This document shows positions 45,322 through 52,161 of a DNA stretch of 53,566 bases, piece after piece. The translations under genes and the position numbers were made by a program. The notes under the pieces are model-generated. The model did no database searches. It was not told where the DNA came from and saw only the letters and a list, made by a program, of their open reading frames with translations. Source of the stretch: DATLTV01 sp035533375 (lineage in GTDB: Bacteria > Patescibacteriota > Minisyncoccia > UBA6257 > 2-01-FULL-56-20). The first letter of the stretch is position 1, and each line of letters begins with the position of its first letter. The stretch lies in the NCBI GenBank assembly GCA_035533375.1, contig DATLTV010000013.1:1-53566 (forward strand). The letters are read 5' to 3'.

Positions 45322-46314
45322 TCAAAGCGCGAGGCCGATCTTCTTTTTCGCGTCGGCCATCTTTTTATTCGCAACCTTCCCGGCCTTCTTCGAACCTTCC
45401 GCGATGGCTTTTTCGATTGTTTCCGGCTTCGCGAGGAGGGCTTTTTTCCGTTCCCGGAATCCGGCGAAGTGGTCGGCCACGAGCTCCGCGAGCGCGGCCT
45501 TGAATTCGGAGTATTTTTTTCCTGAAAAATCTTCCGCTACCGCTTTCGGCTCTTTGCCCGAGAGTGCGGCGTACATATCAATCAGATTCGCGAGGCCCGG
45601 CTTTTTTTCCGGCTCATAGGAAACTTCGGAGCCGGAATCCGTCGTTGCGCGCGCGATTTTTGCTTTGATATCTTCGGGCGCGTCGTCCACGTAGACCACG
45701 TTCATCGGGTGCGAGCGCGATTTGGACATTTTCCGTCCGGGCTCCGCGAGATTCATGACGCGCGGAGTTTGTGTGAGGAGCGGCTTCGGTTCCGTGAAGG
45801 TATCGCCGAACTTCGCGTTGAATTTGCGCGCGAGCGTCCGCGCGAGCTCGAGGTGCTGGAGTTGGTCATCGCCGACCGGAACGAACTTCGCGTCGTACAA
45901 CAAGATGTCCGCAGCCATAAGTATCGGATAGTAAAAAAGCCCGACATTCGCATCTTCCTTGTCCCTCTCCGATTTTTCTTTGAACTGAGTCATGCGTTTC
46001 AACTCTCCCATCGGAGCGATGGTGCCGAGGATCCATGCGAGTTCGCTGTGCGCCGGGATTTGCGATTGCTGGAAAATAACCGATTTCTTCGGATCAAGAC
46101 CGGCCGCCAGGAAATCGGCCGCAAGTTCGAGCACTTGCTTCGGCTTTTCTTTCGGATCGAACTGCTCCGTGAGCGAATGAAGGTCGGCGAGAAAAAAATA
46201 ACACTCGTATGCGCCGGAGTTTTGGAGGTCGACAAAATTCTTGAGTGCGCCCAAATAGTTGCCGAGATGCAGGCGGCCGGTGGTCTGGATGCCGGAAACG
46301 AGGATGGGTTTCAT
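45322..46314 (-). CDS. trpS: Tryptophan--tRNA ligase
   Basis: A 330-residue class Ic synthetase. It starts MKPILVSGIQTTGRLHLGNYLGA (HIGH equivalent GRLHLGN), then FLADLHSLT, YPILMAADILLYDAKFVPVG-type signature (in parts), GDDQLQHLELAR and KMSKS in GRKMSKSRSHP. The length is typical. ATG 46314 was preferred over 46323 on family grounds. GATACT in the end of the upstream ORF6N remnant is the only -10-like sequence, so a very short leader is expected. Confidence 0.96.
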   Translation of the reverse strand: MKPILVSGIQTTGRLHLGNYLGALKNFVDLQNSGAYECYFFLADLHSLTEQFDPKEKPKQVLELAADFLAAGLDPKKSVIFQQSQIPAHSELAWILGTIAPMGELKRMTQFKEKSERDKEDANVGLFYYPILMAADILLYDAKFVPVGDDQLQHLELARTLARKFNAKFGDTFTEPKPLLTQTPRVMNLAEPGRKMSKSRSHPMNVVYVDDAPEDIKAKIARATTDSGSEVSYEPEKKPGLANLIDMYAALSGKEPKAVAEDFSGKKYSEFKAALAELVADHFAGFRERKKALLAKPETIEKAIAEGSKKAGKVANKKMADAKKKIGLAL

Positions 46315-46327
46315 GATTCTCATAGTA

Positions 46328-46851
46328 TCACCGATTGCGGCCGGTTGAAAATCCCATCGGGCGCTCCGACGGAAGCGGTGGCGAGGCGAGGAGTTTTCGC
46401 AGGATTGCGAGGATGCCCGCAATGTCGGCATCCTGCTTTCGCGATCGCCCTTCGAGTATTGCAATCTTTCGCGCAAGCTGCTGGTTCGCAGTCAGCGCTT
46501 GCCGGAGGCGCGGACGATATGAATACTTGCGCCGATGGCACGCCGGCTTTTGAGTACGTTCGCGAGCATGACCGCTCCGTGCTCGGTGAATACATACGGA
46601 AGATGGCGCTGTCCGCCGTGACTTGAAGTCACATTTTGTGACCTCAAGTTTAAGATGGCGCGAGCCTCCACTGAATTCAGTTGAAACATAAAATCTTTCG
46701 GAAAGCGCGCCCGATTGCGCTTTACCGCTTGATTCAGCGCTTTTGTCGGAACGCCGTAAAGCTCGGCAAGATCGGCATCGAGCATGATGCGCGATCTGCG
46801 CAAGATATATATCCGTTGGTCGATGCGTTCGGCGGGAATAAGATTCGACAT
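46328..46851 (-). pseudogene. ORF6N-domain protein broken by a ~10-nt deletion
   Basis: The first frame (46851 to 46492) encodes a full ORF6N/KilA-N-type domain: ERIDQRIYILRRSRIMLDAD, LAELYGVPTKALNQAVKRN, RFPKDFMFQL, YVFTEHGAVMLANVLKS, and it ends SIHIVRASGKR-stop. The second frame, from about 46500, continues RLRQALTANQQLARKIAILE and finishes RPMGFSTGRNR. That is the tail expected after HIVRAF-VRLR in intact relatives. The break fits loss of about ten bases between two CGC-containing words. ORF6N proteins are phage- or mobile-associated DNA-binding regulators. TATAAT lies 6 nt before the ATG. Confidence 0.75.
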
Positions 46852-46857
46852 ATCTGC

Positions 46858-46863
46858 ATTATA
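46858..46863 (-). promoter_or_regulatory. -10 box for the leaderless ORF6N gene
   Basis: Perfect TATAAT on the minus strand ends 6 nt before ATG 46851. Confidence 0.5.
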
Positions 46864-46892
46864 TTCCCCGGAGATAAAATTTTTATAAAGAC

Positions 46893-46920
46893 AAAAAAGC
46901 CGCGTAGCGCGGCTTTTTTG
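46893..46920 (-). terminator. Intrinsic terminator of the RNase J gene
   Basis: AAAAAAGCCGCG, TAG, CGCGGCTTTTTT. A/T-runs on both sides make it potentially bidirectional. Confidence 0.85.
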
Positions 46921-46963
46921 TCGTCTCGATCGCGACGGGGGGGTAGTATCGGCCAGCCGGAAA

Positions 46964-48949
46964 CTATATCTCGATAATTACGGGTAAAATCATAGGCCGC
47001 CGGCGAGTTTTGTTGTAGAGAAACTGCCCCACTTGGTCGCGGATGAGCGTTTTCACATAGTCGGGCTCGATTGGCTGGTAGCTCGGGAGGCGGTTCATAA
47101 GATCGCGGATTTTTTTTCTGACTTCGTCGAGCATGCCGCCGTTGTCTTTGAGGTAGATGAATCCGCGCGAGATGATGTCGGGGCTTTTGAGTACTTTGCC
47201 TTTGTCGCGGTCGACGGTGAGAATAATCACGATCATTCCTTCCTGCGCAAGCGCCCTGCGGTCGCGGACGACGACTTCCTCGACATCGCCCACGCCGAGT
47301 CCGTCCACCATTACGTAAAACGCCGGCACGCTTTCTTTAGTCACCCTGAAGGTGTCCTTCGTAAGCTCCGCGACTTGGCCGTTGTCCATAAGGAAGATGT
47401 GGTCCTTCGGAATACCGACTTCCTGCGCCGAGCGGGCGTTCGCCGCGCGCATGAAATAGTAGCCGTGCACGGGCACGAGGAATTTCGGATTAATGAGCTT
47501 CATCACGAGCTTCAAGTCTTCCTTCGGCGCGTGGCCCGAGGAGTGGATGTCGATCAGGGCCGAGTGGTGGACGAGCGCGCCCTGCCGCGCAAGGTTGTCC
47601 TTCACGACCTGCACGCTTTTTTCGTTGCCGGGGATGACGGACGAGGAGAGGACGACCGTGTCGCCCGGCTTGATTTTCACATGTCGGTGCTCGCCGTTGA
47701 TCATTTTCATGAGCCCGGCGTTCGATTCGCCCTGCGCGCCGGTGGAAAGAATCATGAGTTTATCGTCCTTGTATTTGCCGATTTCTTCGACGGCGATGAG
47801 CGTGCCTTCCTTCGCTGTGACGAAACCGAGATTTTGCGCGATCTGGACGTTCGTTTTCATCGAGTAGCCGTTCAGCGCCACTTTGCGGCCGAGCTTTTCC
47901 GCGATCTTGATGATCTCCGCGATGCGGGTGAGGAGCGAGGCGAAGGTCGCGACGATGATGCGGCCTTCGGCTTTCAGGAAGATCTCTTCGAGATTTTTCT
48001 CGACGGTTTTTTCGGAGATCGTATGCCCCGCTTTTTCGGCGTTCGTGCTATCGATCGTGAACGTGTGCACGCCTTCCTTGCCGATGCGCTCGAATTCCTC
48101 GAGGCCGTATGCATTCCCTTTTTCGTCGTAGTCGATGCGGAAATCGGCGAAGTGCACCATGTTGCCGATCGGAGTTTTGAGGACGACGCCCGTCGTCTCG
48201 GGCACCGTGTGCGGCACGCCGAAGAATTCGGCGTCGAAATGGTTCGAGAGCTTCACTTTATCGCCGTTTCGCACGATCTGGATGTTCATTTTCGGGGCAT
48301 TCGGGAAGTCGGTCTGGCGCTTCTCGACGATCGCTTTCGTAAGCGAGGTCGCGTAGATCGGGGGGTTACCTATCTTGCCCATGACGTGCGGCAGAGCGCC
48401 GATGTGGTCGTAGTGAGCGTGCGTAAGCACGACCGCGACGATATTTTGTTTTTTCTTTTCGAGGTAGGCGACGTTCGGGATGATATAATCGATGCCCGGC
48501 GTTTCCTCTTCGGGGAATTGCAGGCCGAGGTCGATGATCACGATCTCGTTTTTATATTCGTAAAACATCGAGTTCCGCCCCACTTCTTCGAGGCCGCCGA
48601 GCGGTACGAAGCGGAGCGCATCGGGATTGCCCTCGTGTTCCGCGGGAACATGTACCGTCGGACGTGCGCCCGTCGCGGGCGAGCGGAAAGATGCTGGCGG
48701 AGTGCCGTGGCGGCGCGCTCCGCCACGGTCGCCACGCGGCGGCCTGTTTTCGCCGAAGCTTCGGCGGGCGGGCGGGCGTCCGGCGCCGCGCTGGCCGTGA
48801 TCCGGCCGCTGTTCCGGAGTTCGCATCGGTCGTCCCTCGGGATGGCCGTCTGTGGCGGGCCGAGGTTGACGCGGCGGAATCGCCGGCGGCTTGATGTGCG
48901 GCCGTTCTGCGGGCCGCTCGTTCGGTTGGCTATCTTGTTTTTTTATCAT
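46964..48949 (-). CDS. rnj: Ribonuclease J with long disordered N-terminal tail
   Basis: A 661-residue metallo-beta-lactamase/beta-CASP RNase for mRNA decay and rRNA processing. Residues 1-108 are Pro/Arg/Gly-rich and probably disordered or RNA-binding. The nuclease core begins LRFVPLGGLEEVGRN and has THAHYDHIGALPH (HxHxDH at 177-182), HTVPETTGVV, HFADFRIDYD and the beta-CASP motifs FASLLTRI and HSSGHAPKEDL. VPVHGYYFMRA follows. The C-terminal region (IISRGFIYLKDNGG) is the dimerisation domain. ATG 48949 keeps the whole tail; a start inside the tail cannot be excluded. Confidence 0.95.
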   Translation of the reverse strand: MIKKQDSQPNERPAERPHIKPPAIPPRQPRPATDGHPEGRPMRTPEQRPDHGQRGAGRPPARRSFGENRPPRGDRGGARRHGTPPASFRSPATGARPTVHVPAEHEGNPDALRFVPLGGLEEVGRNSMFYEYKNEIVIIDLGLQFPEEETPGIDYIIPNVAYLEKKKQNIVAVVLTHAHYDHIGALPHVMGKIGNPPIYATSLTKAIVEKRQTDFPNAPKMNIQIVRNGDKVKLSNHFDAEFFGVPHTVPETTGVVLKTPIGNMVHFADFRIDYDEKGNAYGLEEFERIGKEGVHTFTIDSTNAEKAGHTISEKTVEKNLEEIFLKAEGRIIVATFASLLTRIAEIIKIAEKLGRKVALNGYSMKTNVQIAQNLGFVTAKEGTLIAVEEIGKYKDDKLMILSTGAQGESNAGLMKMINGEHRHVKIKPGDTVVLSSSVIPGNEKSVQVVKDNLARQGALVHHSALIDIHSSGHAPKEDLKLVMKLINPKFLVPVHGYYFMRAANARSAQEVGIPKDHIFLMDNGQVAELTKDTFRVTKESVPAFYVMVDGLGVGDVEEVVVRDRRALAQEGMIVIILTVDRDKGKVLKSPDIISRGFIYLKDNGGMLDEVRKKIRDLMNRLPSYQPIEPDYVKTLIRDQVGQFLYNKTRRRPMILPVIIEI

Positions 48950-49141
48950 AAATTGATTTCGTGAGTTCTAATTATTTTTTAATATATCGTTGTATAACTC
49001 GTGCGTTGCCGCGCGGCCGTGGGATCTTCTGTTTTATTTTTGAATTTACCCTCCATTGTCCTGCTGTTTCGGTTTTGTCTGCGGCAAGATATAAGAAAAT
49101 CTAAAACTCGCCACACTCGTTAAGTTTTCCTTTTTGTATTG

Positions 49142-49225
49142 TGGGCAGAGAGGGATTCGAACCCTCATGAGATTGCTCCCGCTGGCTCCTGAAGCCAGTG
49201 CGTCTGCCAGTTCCGCCATCTGCCC
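49142..49225 (-). tRNA. tRNA-Leu (CAG anticodon)
   Basis: On the minus strand the acceptor arm GGGCAGA pairs with TCTGCCC. The D-arm is GGCGGAACTGGCAGACGC, the anticodon stem-loop CTGGC-TTCAGGA-GCCAG (anticodon CAG), then a long class-II variable arm and GGTTCGAATCC T-arm. The discriminator is A; CCA is not encoded (ACA follows). About 84 nt. Confidence 0.93.
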
Positions 49226-49392
49226 GATGAAGCGTGTTTAGAGAATAACCCAAAAGCGCCTTTTTCCAAAGGCCTATGCCCGCAGAACGTTCGGCAGATA
49301 TCGTTTCATCGGATCGTTAACAAAGGAGGAGTTAATCGAGGTTATGTTCATTGTAGCAAGGACTGGTTTAAAAGTCAAATGTTAGTCTCTTC

Positions 49393-49474
49393 CGTCATCC
49401 CGAACTTGGTTCGGGATCTACGCTTTTTGAACGCGACGTCCGGGAGTGGATCCCCGCCTTCGCAGGGACGACGA
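49393..49474. repeat. REP-like repeats
   Basis: CGTCATCCCGAACTTGGTTCGGGATC and GTCCGGGAGTGGATCCCCGC ... GGGACGACG. Nothing protein-coding is seen in 49226-49541; the stretch 49320-49340 contains an orphan AAGGAGGAG. Confidence 0.6.
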
Positions 49475-49481
49475 TAGGGTG

Positions 49482-49545
49482 GCTAACGAGCTAAACGCTC
49501 GAAATCCATTTCTTGATTTCGAGCGCTATCGAGCCAACGAGCTAT
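49482..49545. repeat. Composite TAACGAGCTA repeat with hairpin
   Basis: TAACGAGCTAAA, a hairpin CGCTCGAAATC/GATTTCGAGCG, then GAGCCAACGAGCTA, whose TAG (minus strand) is the stop codon of the solute-binding protein. Confidence 0.75.
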
Positions 49546-51200
49546 TTCAGTACCCTCGCCGTATTCAGGTACCAGCCCGCGGTGCCGCCGAAGATGTCGG
49601 ATGGATCGGCAATCGTGCCGCCCTGCGCGCCGTGGAGATTTTTGTCGGCTATATAGAGATAGTCCGGCGAATAGAGGAAGATGGCGGGCGCGCTATTCAC
49701 GATCGTGTCCTGAAGCTTGATGAAATTCGCCGCGCGTTTTGCCGGATCGAGCTCCTGCCGGATGGAATTAATGAGCGAATCCGCCGTCGCACTGTTATAG
49801 ATCGCGAGATTGAGGCCCGGGTAGAAGCGCTGCGACGAGTTCCAGAAGGAATAGAGGTCGTCGCTCGGGCCGAGAATGTTGCCGAAGAGCAGCATTTCGT
49901 AGCTGCGATTTTTCACGGCGTTCGCGGCGAGCGCGTCCGCGGGCTCGACGTCCTGATCAATCTTGAATCCCGCGCTTTGCCAGGCGCTCTGCAGCAAGTT
50001 CGCGGTCGTTTCCAGGAAATCGATTTGCGGCACGGTGAGCGTGAGTTCGAGCGGCACTTCCTGTCCGCCGATCTTTTTTTCGCGGAAGCTTGACGAGGTC
50101 ATCACCCAGCCGGCGGCGTCGAGCGTGGCGCTCGCTTCACTCAGCGCATCCGCACCGCCGAGCGTGCTCGTGGGAACGAGATTGTGATCGAAATTCGGCG
50201 AGTTCTCGGGAATGGGGCCGATTGCGGGTGAGCCATGGCCGCCGAGCGCGGCATTCACGAGCGCATTGCGGTCGGTAAGGAGATTAAGCGCATTCCGCAC
50301 CGCGGCGTCTTGGAGCGGCAAGCTTTGGCTCTGGTTTAAAAATACCCCATAGTAACTCGGCAATTTAAAGGGGATGAGTTCGTAGGGACGTTTCACGCTT
50401 GCAAGGTTCGCGGAGTCCAGGCTCGCAAGGCCGTCGATCGCGCCCGAGTTGAAATGCGATATGAGGTCGTCCGTCTGCGCGAAAAAGCGGAAATCGAAGT
50501 TCTGGATAAGGGCGGCGGTCCCCGGAAAACTTTTCCATGCGGCAAGTTTGTAATCCGTGATGAATCCGTCCGGGCGCTTGTCGTAGTTCACGAATTGATA
50601 CGGGCCCGAACCAACGGGTTTCAAATTATAATCGGACAGCTTCCAATTCGCGGGCGGGGTGTCGACGAAAAGATGTTTCGGAATCGGATAAAGGGCATTC
50701 ACCGTATCGCCGAAAAAGGCGTACGGGTTAATCAGGCTGAATTGGAGTTCGAGCTCGGAGACGCGCGACGCCGAAACGCCCTGCCAGGAGGCCGCGAGCG
50801 GGGACTGGGTGGCCGGGTCCTGGATTTCCTGCACGGTGAAGATCACGTCGTCCGAGGTGAGCTGTTGCCCGTCCTGCCACTTGAGATTCTCCTTGAGCCG
50901 CACGTCCCAGGTCCTGCCGTCCTGCGACATCGTGATGCTTTGCGCGAGTTCGCCAAGATTCGCGAAAACGAGTTTGAAGAGGCTTTTATCGGTCTGGCTC
51001 GAGGCGATCACGGGGTTTACGTAGATCGGCTGGCCCACCGCGCCTTCGGCATAATCGCCGCCCGCCGCCGGCACGTCGCGCGTTGCGGCCGTAAGTCCCG
51101 CGCCCACGAGCGAGGCGCCGCTCACGATCGCCGCGCCCAGGGCGATGAAGAAAACGATCCGTTCGCGTCGAGTAAAAGAGAGGAAGATCTTTTTGAACAT
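49542..51200 (-). CDS. Peptide ABC transporter solute-binding protein (SBP_bac_5), membrane-anchored
   Basis: A 552-residue OppA/DppA-like protein. It carries a TM anchor (about 15-38, IVFFIALGAAIVSGASLVGAGL) instead of a lipobox. The mature domain shows EGAVGQPIYVNPV, SQDGRTWDVRLKENLKWQDG, LTSDDVIFTVQEI, VGSGPYQFVNYD and LNLLTDRNALVNAALGG. It captures oligopeptides or similar solutes. No Opp permease or ATPase genes are next to it. It lies in the gpmI - yvlD-like - secG - SBP - tRNA minus-strand run, each gap holding the composite repeat. Confidence 0.92.
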   Translation of the reverse strand: MFKKIFLSFTRRERIVFFIALGAAIVSGASLVGAGLTAATRDVPAAGGDYAEGAVGQPIYVNPVIASSQTDKSLFKLVFANLGELAQSITMSQDGRTWDVRLKENLKWQDGQQLTSDDVIFTVQEIQDPATQSPLAASWQGVSASRVSELELQFSLINPYAFFGDTVNALYPIPKHLFVDTPPANWKLSDYNLKPVGSGPYQFVNYDKRPDGFITDYKLAAWKSFPGTAALIQNFDFRFFAQTDDLISHFNSGAIDGLASLDSANLASVKRPYELIPFKLPSYYGVFLNQSQSLPLQDAAVRNALNLLTDRNALVNAALGGHGSPAIGPIPENSPNFDHNLVPTSTLGGADALSEASATLDAAGWVMTSSSFREKKIGGQEVPLELTLTVPQIDFLETTANLLQSAWQSAGFKIDQDVEPADALAANAVKNRSYEMLLFGNILGPSDDLYSFWNSSQRFYPGLNLAIYNSATADSLINSIRQELDPAKRAANFIKLQDTIVNSAPAIFLYSPDYLYIADKNLHGAQGGTIADPSDIFGGTAGWYLNTARVLK

Positions 51201-51207
51201 AGCCTTT

Positions 51208-51350
51208 TAGCTCGTTAGCTCGTTAGCGCTCGAAATCGTTCCAACAGATTTCTCGCGTTTAGCTCATTAATCGTTCAATAGTTTCTACTAACGAGCTAAA
51301 CGGCGAAATCGTTTCGTGGTTGATTTCGCCGCTATCGAGCTAACAAGCTT
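51208..51350. repeat. Composite AGCTCGTTAG repeat with two hairpins
   Basis: Tandem AGCTCGTTAG units, a hairpin GCGCTCGAAATC/GATTTCTCGCG, further TAACGAGCTA units and a second hairpin CGGCGAAATC/GATTTCGCCG, ending GAGCTAACAAGCTTA, where TAA (minus) is the secG stop. Confidence 0.8.
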
Positions 51351-51567
51351 ATTTCCCGTACACCAATTGATACACCGCAAGTCCCACAAACGCGACAGCG
51401 AGGACGATCGTTGAAATAAAAATAAATTTTTCGAGGCCGCGCCGCGTCTGGTAATAACCGCCGCCTTCGCCGCCGAAAATGCCCGAAAGTCCCGCAGAGC
51501 GTTCCTGGAGGAGGATTAAAATGACAAGAAGGACGGCGATGATGATTTGGATGATAGCTAGGAACAT
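51349..51567 (-). CDS. secG: Preprotein translocase subunit SecG
   Basis: A 72-residue protein with two TM helices (IIQIIIAVLLVILILLQ and FIFISTIVLAVAFVGLAVYQL) around the conserved GLSGIFGGEGGGYYQTRRG loop. It is an accessory component of the SecYEG channel and would serve the exported proteins in this window. The start ATG directly abuts a decamer repeat; no SD is visible. Confidence 0.95.
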   Translation of the reverse strand: MFLAIIQIIIAVLLVILILLQERSAGLSGIFGGEGGGYYQTRRGLEKFIFISTIVLAVAFVGLAVYQLVYGK

Positions 51568-51568
51568 G

Positions 51569-51670
51569 TTAGCTCGTAAGCTCGTAAGCTCGTTAGCTCG
51601 TTAGTAATACATTTACTAAAGAGCCAGACGCGGGAAATCCGTTGTATGATTTCCTGCGCTAACGAGCTAT
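51569..51670. repeat. Composite AGCTCGTWAG repeat with hairpin
   Basis: Four tandem units (two AGCTCGTAAG, two AGCTCGTTAG), an AT-rich spacer, the hairpin GCGGGAAATC/GATTTCCTGC and a closing TAACGAGCTA. Confidence 0.8.
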
Positions 51671-51686
51671 CGGGCTTTATTATTTT

Positions 51687-52034
51687 CTATGGAATCAAAT
51701 GAATTAAGAAGTTCGCGACGCCTATGATGATCGTTCCCCAGATGAGCGCCGGAATGCTTCCAATCGTAAGCTGTGCGGAGAATTTGTCAAGAATAGCGAG
51801 GATCAGGGCGTTTACGAGAATGAGCCCGATGCCGAGCGTGAGGATGATGATGGGGCCGAGGAGGAGTTTGAGGATCGGTCCGAGGATGAAATTCATCACG
51901 GCGAGCGCGAGCGCGAGGAGAAAGAGCGCCTGCCACCCGCCCGCAAGGCCGAACAGGGGAATATAGGTTGACGCGAACCAAAGTCCGAGCGCGTTCGCGA
52001 GTACGTGGCCGATGAGTTTTGCGAGGAGCTTCAT
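51687..52034 (-). CDS. YvlD-like (phage holin superfamily IV) membrane protein
   Basis: A 115-residue protein with four hydrophobic segments (ALGLWFASTYIPLFGLAGG, ALFLLALALAVMNFILGPI, LLGPIIILTLGIGLILVNALILAIL, ALIWGTIIIGVANFLIHLI). This is the DUF360/YvlD pattern (NFIxGPIL ... PxxILTLGxxxLxxNA). Usually cytoplasmic-membrane proteins of unknown function, not true lysis holins. The Phe-Gly loop lacks charged residues. Confidence 0.82.
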   Translation of the reverse strand: MKLLAKLIGHVLANALGLWFASTYIPLFGLAGGWQALFLLALALAVMNFILGPILKLLLGPIIILTLGIGLILVNALILAILDKFSAQLTIGSIPALIWGTIIIGVANFLIHLIP

Positions 52035-52043
52035 GGTTTTATT

Positions 52044-52161
52044 CTAGCTCGTTAGCGCGTCCCAGCAAGTCGATGGCTGGGACGCACCTGGCTCTTTGGC
52101 TTTTTAGCCAAAGAGCATTGTATCTACTAAAGAGCCAACGAGCCAACGAGCTAACGAGCTA
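52044..52161. repeat. Composite repeat with two hairpins at the gpmI stop
   Basis: AGCTCGTTAG, hairpin CGTCCCAGC/GCTGGGACG, hairpin GGCTCTTTGGCT/AGCCAAAGAGC, then GAGCCAACGAGCCAACGAG units. The final TAG (minus strand) is the gpmI stop codon. Confidence 0.8.

Noticed and set aside
47033..48964. 643-residue open frame on the plus strand
   Set aside because: It is antisense to RNase J over its whole length; the composition (His/Asp/Val/Arg-rich, no motifs) is that of a shadow of a GC-rich gene.
49320..49345. Orphan AAGGAGGAG suggesting a small gene before ATG near 49344
   Set aside because: The ATG following it opens only a few codons before a stop; no terminator or conserved pattern.
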